A stretch of DNA of 64,000 nucleotides from Hevea brasiliensis (Eukaryota; Streptophyta; Magnoliopsida; Malpighiales; Euphorbiaceae), in assembly GCF_030052815.1 (NCBI RefSeq), contig NC_079509.1, forward strand, positions 42,526,750-42,590,749, written 5' to 3'. Positions 57,642-64,000 of this stretch are shown here, piece after piece; the first letter of the stretch is position 1, and each line of letters starts with the position of its first letter. Under the pieces are notes generated by a model. That model made no database searches and had not been told where the DNA came from. It worked only from the letters and a program-made list of their open reading frames with translations. A program made the position numbers and the translations under genes.

Positions 57642-59117
57642 AGTTTGGTGCAGTGGCAGCCTGCTCTCATTTCACTTTGGTCAATTGGTTCACCAAGTTT
57701 TAGTCAGTTTTTGGCCATGGTTCCTTGATGAAAATTGTGCTATTTTATGTCTATTTTCATCTCCAATTGGTGGCATATCAATTGGGCTTGTAAAATTCCC
57801 ATTTTGGTCCTTCAAAGTAGATTTGGTCATACTGCCAGCAGCATGACCAATTGACCTACGAATTTGTCTTCCATGCTAATAATTCCCACACATTTCCTTT
57901 GGTCATTATTGACCATTTTTCAGTTCACAAGTGGTCAAAGATATCATTTATGCCTTTCTTCAAAATTTGGTTCACAAACCCTAAGTGCCATAAACCCTAA
58001 TTTCTAATTTATTAAAATTCATCAAATCAACGTGTGCCAATCACATCTACTTGCTCAATTAGGCTTGTACACACATTTACTTGAACTAAAACACATCAAC
58101 ACTTCACAATCCCATGGCTGGCTGAAATTTACATCTTTGTTCTCATGCATAATTTTCTCAATTTTTCATGTTATTCTATCCATTTCTACTCTAATTCAAA
58201 CATTTTTACTTGAAGAAAAGGTTGGATCAACTTACTTCAATTGAAGTTTTTCCAAAAGCTCCTATTCTTCTAATTTCTTCTTTCTTTTTGTTCTCAATAA
58301 GCTTGTCAAGATCCAACAATAAGATTTACATAAGAAATTTGTGGGATTTATGGGGTTGATTCAAGCTTTAAAAGCTTGATTTTTCATGGCTATGGAGGAA
58401 CAAAGGAGAAAAGTGAGAGAGAAAGAGTGTGGACGGGAATGAAGATGTAATAAGTTTTTTTTTCTCTTTCTTTTAAGTATTTTGTCTTTAAGAAGACCAT
58501 AAATTCCAATTTATTTAATATTTAATTAATTTAGTTATGACATCATGCATGAGGTCATGCATGATGTCATCACCTTTTTACTTTTTGATTTTCCTCTCTT
58601 TTTTTTTTCTATTAGTTCTTTAATTTAATTTTCGATTCGGAAATTTTCTTTTCTCCGATTTTATTTGACAGTTAGGTCAGGAGTCAGCTCTCGGGGTTAA
58701 TTGACCAAATTGCCCCTCGCTGGTTCATCCCGGTTTGCAAATAATTCCATATTTCTTCCGGCTCTCTGACCTAATTATTTGACTGACTTAACAGTTCTTT
58801 TTCGTGATTTTCTTTTTTCCACTGTGTTCATAAGGGTCCTAAGGACCGCAGCGTCACTTTTTACGGTTCGAAATTTGAGTTTAAAATGACTTCGCAGTCG
58901 TTCCCGAGGAGGTCACCCATCGCTGTAACTTTCGGCTCGTTTAACCTCTTATGTTATGTTTTTCTTATTTATAGTTAACTAATTAAACATTACTAATTAT
59001 TTGTGTTTATGGCTTCTCTAGTTATCTTAAGTATGGTTCTAATCCCTTTAATTGTCCGGACTGACACCGATCACCGGAACAGTGAAATATACTAGGCTAT
59101 GCAAACGGGGTGTTACA

Positions 59118-59122
59118 ATGAG
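59118..59122. repeat. Target-site duplication of element G, right copy
   Basis: ATGAG after GGGGTGTTACA; joins the RNase H reading of F across G. Confidence 0.94.
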
Positions 59123-59423
59123 TTAGGTAGTTCTTTTCATGTGGCCTTTGCTATCTGGAAGCATATGTAACTACTTTCCCCTCCTGCATCAGAACACACC
59201 CAAGCCCATTGTGAGAGGCATTATTATAGATCACATAGTCTTTCTCTAACTCTGGCTGTGTCAACACTGGAGCTTCTGTAAGCATAGCCTTTAGCTTCTT
59301 AAATATGGTTTGACATTTATCATTCCAGTCAAACTTTGCATTCTTGTGTAGCAGTTTAGTTAGTGGGGCTGCTATAAAGAAAAATCCCTTCACAAATCTC
59401 CTGTAGTATCCTATTAACCCCAA
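59123..59423 (-). pseudogene. pol: RNase H N-terminal part and RT connection, element F (right of G)
   Basis: [46 protein letters not shown] and YASR, a stop, then RPHEKNYLTH, which joins DLELAAI at 47641 across G. The first catalytic Asp of the usual YSDASHNG is Asn (YNNASHNG). Confidence 0.9.
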
Positions 59424-60135
59424 AAAGTTCTAACCTTTGTTACATTTCTGGGAGGCTTCCATTCAACTGTTGCTTCAATCTTCTTTGGATCTACCCTGAT
59501 CCCATCTACTGACACAATGTGTCCAAGGAAGGATATCTCATCCAACTAGAAGTCACACTTAGATAACTTGGCATACAACTGCTTTTCCTGCAGTGTCTGT
59601 AGTACTACTCTCAGGTGTTCATCATGCTCTTCCTGGTTCTTAGAATACACCAAGATATCATCTATAAAGACCACGATGAACCGATCTAAGTAGGGATGAA
59701 AGATGCCGGCTGCTGGTGCATTTGTCAGCCCAAATGGCATTACTAGAAACTCATAGTATCCATACCAGGTCCTAAAAGCAGTCTTAGGAACATCTGTCTC
59801 ATTCACTCTCAACTGGTGACAGCCGGATCAGAGATCTATCTTGGAGAATACTCTAGCTCTCCTCAACTGATCAAACAGGTCATCTACTCAAGGTAAAGGA
59901 TATTTATTTTTCACAGTCACCTTATTCAGCTGCCGACAGTCGATACATAGCCGAAGTGTACCATCCTTCTTCTTTACAAACAGCACCGTTGCTCCCCAGG
60001 GTGACACACTAGGGCGTATAAAGCCCTTATCTAGTAGCTCATGTAACTAAACTTTTAACTCTCTCAGTTTAGTAGGTGCCATCCTATATGGAGCAATGGA
60101 GATTGGTTCAATACTCGGCATAACCTCTATAGTAA
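59424..60135 (-). pseudogene. pol: Reverse transcriptase, element F
   Basis: Read right to left: [55 protein letters not shown] with a stop, DLFDQLRRARVFSKIDL, then a stop and [39 protein letters not shown] lacks about six residues compared with relatives ([18 protein letters not shown] in C). Active site [13 protein letters not shown] kept (near 59650-59682). Further stops before [12 protein letters not shown]. Confidence 0.9.
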
Positions 60136-60740
60136 ACTCCACTTCTCTATCAGGTGGCAAACTCGGCAACTCTTAAGGAAACACATCCTGAAATTCACAT
60201 ACTGTGGGGATCTTCTGTATGCTTGGCCTAGTCTTCCTAGTGTCAACCACATGTACTAAGAAAGCCTCACAGCCCTTTCTTATCATTCTTCTGGCTACTG
60301 TGGCTGATATGATAGTAGAAAGACAACCCGTTCCTTCACCCACAACTGTAATCTCATCCCCTTCTGTTGTTTATAGTGACATCCTCTTTAGCCAACAATC
60401 TACCATCGCCTGATGACATGATAACTAATCCATTCCCAATATCACATCAAACTTATGGAATGGTAGCTCAATCAAGTCAGCTAGAAACTCATAACCCTGT
60501 ATCCTCAGAGGACAACACTTGTAATCCTTTTTCACCATGACACTATGGCCTAAAGGGTTTGTAACTTATATGTCCTCCTCTAACTCCTCTACTTGTACCC
60601 CTCTATCAACTGGCGGTGTGATACACACATATGAATGTGTGGAACCTAGATCAATCAATGCACATACTAACAAATCATAAAGAGAAAATGTACCTCTACT
60701 GACATCAGCTGGCTCTAGCTCATCTCGAGCTCTCATAGCA
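60136..60740 (-). pseudogene. pro: Aspartic protease, element F
   Basis: LIDLGSTHSYVCITPPVDRG near 60605-60660 (active-site region, D-L-G), VTNPLGHSVMVKK, GYEFLADLIELPF, FDVILGMD then a stop in place of Trp near 60426, LSCHQAMVDC. The linker continues with [19 protein letters not shown] and [20 protein letters not shown]. Confidence 0.87.
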
Positions 60741-62048
60741 TAAGCACGAGGTGATACCCTAGTCTCCTATCTCTGATCTATCTCTTTAGTAGGCCTCTAT
60801 GATGTATCAGCTATATCAGGCCTCACAGGTTTTCTACCCCTCTGTGCTGCTAGGGTAGGTCTTTTTGTCTGGGGTGGAATAATGGGAACACTAGTATTCC
60901 TCTGTGGACAATCCTTCAGGAAGTGATCCGTAGACCCACATTTGAAACATCCACCCGTCAACAATCTGTACTCTCCTCTGTGAGGCCTGCCATAATGTGT
61001 ACAAACTGGTGGTGGGGTTGATCCCCGTGTAGGTGCACCTAGAGAACTACCCACTGATGCACCAAACTATCCTCCTTCTCGCGGAGCAAACCGAGATTTC
61101 TGCCTCTTACCTCGGCCCTGAGTCTAACCCTGAGGCTCCTTAGGCTTCTTACTACTAGTATTTGCTGAACCGAACTGACTAGATCCAGAACCCCTCTTAT
61201 GTTGCCTATCTTTTCTAGACTGCTCTTCATTTCTGACTCTCTCCACATCAAGGGCTGATGCTACCAATAAAGAGAAATTGGTAAAGTGGTGAGATGTCAC
61301 TATCAACCTGATGTTGTCATTCAGTTCATCCTCAAACCTTCTACACTTATCAGTTTCTGTGGGCATCAACTCCAATGCATATCCGCTAAGTCTCACGAAC
61401 TCCCGCTCATATTCAGAGACTGTAAGCTACCTCTGTCTCAGTGCCAGGAATTCTCTCCTTCTGGCCTCTAAGTACACATGACTGATGTATTTTTTTTCTG
61501 AATTCAGCCAGAAAGAACTCCTAAGTAATCTGTGCAAGCTATACCACTCTCGATACTATGACCCACCATCTATAAGCATCCTCCTGTAGCAGTGACAGAG
61601 CACACACCAACTACTGCTTTGGGGTGCAGTCCAACTGTTGCAATATCCTCTCTGTCCTCTCTAGCTAATACTCTGCTGTGGCTGGATCATCCTCCTTCTT
61701 ACCCCTGAAGTCAACTGCCCCATACCTCCACAGTTTCTCTAGTGGGGATCTGTGTATAGGTTGCAGCTGTGGGGGCGGTGGTGGCTGTATAAGTGGTGAG
61801 GGCTGTGGCTGTGGCTGTGGCTGTGGAGGTGGGGGTGGCTGTGGCTGTGGCTGTGGTATAGCTCAAGTGACCTGATGGAGCAGTTGAGTCATCTATTCTA
61901 GGAAGGCCTGTTGTGCTCTCCCTGCAGTACCAAGGGATGACTCGGCTTTACTGATTCGCTCCCTACTAGGAGCAGGTGCGGGTGGGTGACTCTCTACCTT
62001 CTCCTCTATCGGTTCTAGAGGTCTGTGCTCTGAAGGATCAAATGCCAT
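60741..62048 (-). pseudogene. gag: gag, element F
   Basis: The ATG at 62048 gives MAFDPSEHRPLEPIEEKVES. A Pro/Gln repeat region (61762-61857, codons CCACAG repeated) is followed by LEKLWRYGAVDFRGKKEDDP, TERILQQLDCTPKQ, LLQEDAYRWWV and EFFLAEFRKK; EFVRLSGYALELMPTETDKCRRFEDELNDNIRL (61396 on) is also visible in part. The zinc knuckle CFKCGSTDHFLKDC lies near 60907-60948, after a Cys/His stretch CTHYGRPHRGEY. Several stops. Confidence 0.88.
61762..61857. repeat. GGCTGT/GGTGG repeat encoding Pro-Gln run in gag of F
   Basis: Repeated GGCTGTGGCTGT units on the plus strand, read on the minus strand as Pro-Gln repeats with a Pro run in the middle. Confidence 0.85.
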
Positions 62049-62173
62049 CTATCCTATAAAACAGACAAAGAATAGATTTGCATTAGTATCACCTCGACTT
62101 TATTTAAAGGCCCATGCATGTGATGCACTCTATCTTTTTCTAACTATCTAGGTTTAAGACCGCCTAAACCTCT

Positions 62174-62185
62174 GCTCTGATACCA
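62174..62185 (-). other. Primer-binding site of element F
   Basis: Minus strand TGGTATCAGAGC, 5 nt after the LTR end. Confidence 0.93.
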
Positions 62186-62190
62186 CTAAA

Positions 62191-62316
62191 TGTGACGCCC
62201 CTTACCCGTCTATAGTATAGCCAAGCAAGAAGTGTCACATTCAGTGTTGGAGCACCCTATCTTATCTTATCATGTCCATTGTAAACTTTTAATATCATTT
62301 AAAAGCATGTAATCCA

Positions 62317-62357
<41 letters not shown>

Positions 62358-64000
62358 TTTATAACTTGTTTCTGTGGAGACCCGGACAGAGCCTCCTTTG
62401 TTTTATTAGCATCTGACGGGTTCCACTAGTTACCTGTTAAAAACAATTTCATCTCTGTACATGTCATATCATGTCATTTCTACTCATACAAATACAAGTT
62501 CATTCATTCATTCATATAGAAATTCATATACAGAAATTCATAACTTTATTTACAATCCAAAATATGTAATTACAATTTTTATTTACATTACAAACTAGTA
62601 ATTACATCATGATTATACACAATGAACCAAAATACTAGTCCATACATAGGCCCTACCAAAATATAAAAGATTGGTGAGGTGACTCTGGATGGTGGCAGAT
62701 CTGATTGGAGCTCTGTCCGAACACTACTGTGGCAGCTGCTGATCTCCAGTACCTACGCGATGGAAAACCAATGCGATAAGCATAACGCTTAGTGGTGTAT
62801 AATTTATAATAACAATAACTAAATAATTGAAATAAAAATTCTATATATGGAAAATTCATAATTTCTAGGTATTTTACATTTTTATTGCACTTTGAAACAA
62901 TTGAAATCTATCGGGATCTTTTCTGTTTACTTATTGTATATTTAGTCTTAATTAATTATTTTTAGTGCCCAAGAAACCTATAACAGATTATAAAAACTGA
63001 ATACACTCGAGTATACTAGTTAGACAGCCATATGTCTATCTAGTATACATTGGTCATGTCAGGTATGAAGCTTGCGGGCAGGCATTTAAGCCAGATATAA
63101 TATTAGGCATAATAGCCAACGGGCAGACATAAAGCCTGTAGAATAATTATGCCAAACATATTTTATCTGTTAATAATTATTCCTATGGGCAGTACTGCTA
63201 TCTGTAGTCCCTAATTGATATACCAATTGATCCAAATTAAATAAATAAGTCTAGGTATACTATGGGCAACTAAACATTATTACTTATTTACTTGAAATGT
63301 TCATGTCACTTTATAGTAGGAAAATAGGTCCCACATACTCATTTCATGTGATTTAGTGTTTAATGGCTTGTTAGGGTTGATTTCCTACAATAAAATAATT
63401 TATCTCATGAACATTTGTTTAGGTTCAGTTTTTGTGTCATACCTTTACCTATCCATTTGATCAGCTTGTAGCCACTGTTTGGCCATACTTCCTTCATTGA
63501 AGTTGTTCCCTTATGTATTATCTTTATTTTTCCTTTTTGAATCATGTCAATTTAATTTTTAGAACTCAAGTTATGGTCGGATAACCATAACTGACTCATT
63601 TCCAGATTCTAGTTCCTTAACTAGGCAACTTTTGGACTTAAATTTTACCTAATTAATGGAACATGTTGAAATCACTTTTAAGTAGGGTGATCTTCATAGA
63701 AATTGTTGTCCTATGGCTTATGATCATTAAGAAATTTGAATAAAAAATTTTCAAGTTTTGTGGAATTATTTATGGCCAATTAACTGACCTGGACTCATAC
63801 ACCTGTGCCAACAGGTGTTCAATTCAGGTCAGTGACTGCAGGTCACTTTTTAAGGTTCTTAATTTCATAATTTAAGTAAGGTTTCTAAAACAAAGTTGGA
63901 GCCCTATTTCTTAGGTTTCTGAAAAGGTATGGCTCATCCCAATTGGATTTTTCTAGTGGGAGTTATGACTAAAAGACTGTTCTAGGGTCAAGTGATGTTT
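62191..64000 (-). repeat. 5' LTR of element F (cut by window edge)
   Basis: TGTGACGCCCCTTACC onward; matches 42304-44110 with scattered differences. No gene. Confidence 0.92.
62317..62357. repeat. Microsatellite (TG)n(TA)n in 5' LTR of F
   Basis: A TG run followed by about 13 TA units. The other LTR of F has only GTGTAG and a T run here (near 42436-42450), so it expanded after insertion. Confidence 0.85.

Larger units (their letters stand above)
47647..59117 (-). mobile_element. Element G: full-length Ty3/gypsy chromovirus (minus strand), 11.5 kb
   Basis: Complete element with TSD ATGAG: 3' LTR 47647-51096, polypurine tract, pol, gag, primer-binding site, 5' LTR 55962-59117. The LTRs are very similar over long stretches. 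The 5' LTR has a 136-bp inverted duplication and a ~430-bp deletion that the 3' LTR lacks. Best coding state in the window: only a few frameshifts separate three long frames. With B it is among the youngest insertions here. Confidence 0.96.
55962..59117 (-). repeat. 5' LTR of element G (rearranged)
   Basis: 3156 bp. Compared with the 3' LTR it lacks the equivalent of about 47965-48393 and instead holds a 136-bp inverted copy of its own end (56278-56413). The rest is highly similar. Palindromes at 57611-57641 and 58537-58570. Confidence 0.94.
42304..64000 (-). mobile_element. Element F: Ty3/gypsy chromovirus (minus strand), interrupted by G; 5' LTR runs off the window
   Basis: Left to right: 3' LTR 42304-45765, polypurine tract, integrase (with intron), RNase H split by element G, then RT, protease, gag, primer-binding site and the first 1.8 kb of the 5' LTR. 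LTR ends TGTGACGCCCC (inverted) and GAGTTACA. Same group as B and C. Many stops, but the gene order is complete. Confidence 0.92.

Noticed and set aside
61762..61857. GGCTGT repeat considered as a telomere-like or CRISPR-like array
   Set aside because: It is in frame within gag of F and encodes a Pro-Gln run; no spacer structure.

Overview
The window is plant repetitive DNA. I see no host gene, tRNA, rRNA or other cellular locus. The whole 64 kb is a nest of seven Ty3/gypsy LTR retrotransposons (called A to G here). All have very long LTRs (about 3.0 to 3.8 kb), a primer-binding site TGGTATCAGAGC (initiator-Met tRNA type), the order gag-protease-RT-RNase H-integrase, and a chromodomain-like tail on the integrase. 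That set of traits fits the plant chromovirus group, most likely the Tekay/Del clade (inference). The AT-rich LTRs and family type suggest a flowering plant, probably a dicot, in pericentromeric or other heterochromatin. I cannot name the species.

Nesting. E (minus strand, both ends outside the window) is the outermost element. C (plus strand) sits in the LTR of E. A (plus) sits in the 5' LTR of C, and B (plus) sits in the 3' LTR of A with a CATTG target-site duplication (TSD). D is a solo LTR (minus) in the RT gene of C with TSD GAAGG. F (minus) sits in the protease gene of E, and G (minus) sits in the RNase H region of F with TSD ATGAG. Left to right: A 1-13508; B 13509-24508; rest of A 24509-25116; C 25117-28278; D 28279-31899; rest of C 31900-37678; E 37679-42303; F 42304-47646; G 47647-59117; rest of F 59118-64000.

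Two sub-lineages are visible. A, G and probably E share LTR ends of the type ...GTGTGACA and integrase tails with [11 protein letters not shown] and F share LTR ends ...GGGGTGTCACA and tails with EVKELRNK. G is the best preserved, with an 808-codon open pol frame and a few frameshifts. B has two nearly equal LTRs and so looks young, yet its coding region is full of 1-2 nt gaps; part of this looks like a consensus-sequence artefact at CAG/CTG sites. A, C, E and F are decayed copies.

The most interesting points are: (1) a 136-bp near-perfect inverted duplication in the 5' LTR of G whose outer edge falls exactly at the primer-binding-site boundary, as if minus-strand strong-stop cDNA had been captured backwards; (2) a short GT-AG intron at the same codon boundary of the integrase gene in B and F, absent in C, A, E and G; (3) a 2.98-kb internal tandem duplication in A at an 8-bp microhomology; (4) small palindromes conserved across diverged LTR families. 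No CRISPR array, operon-type system or other undescribed cellular system is present.
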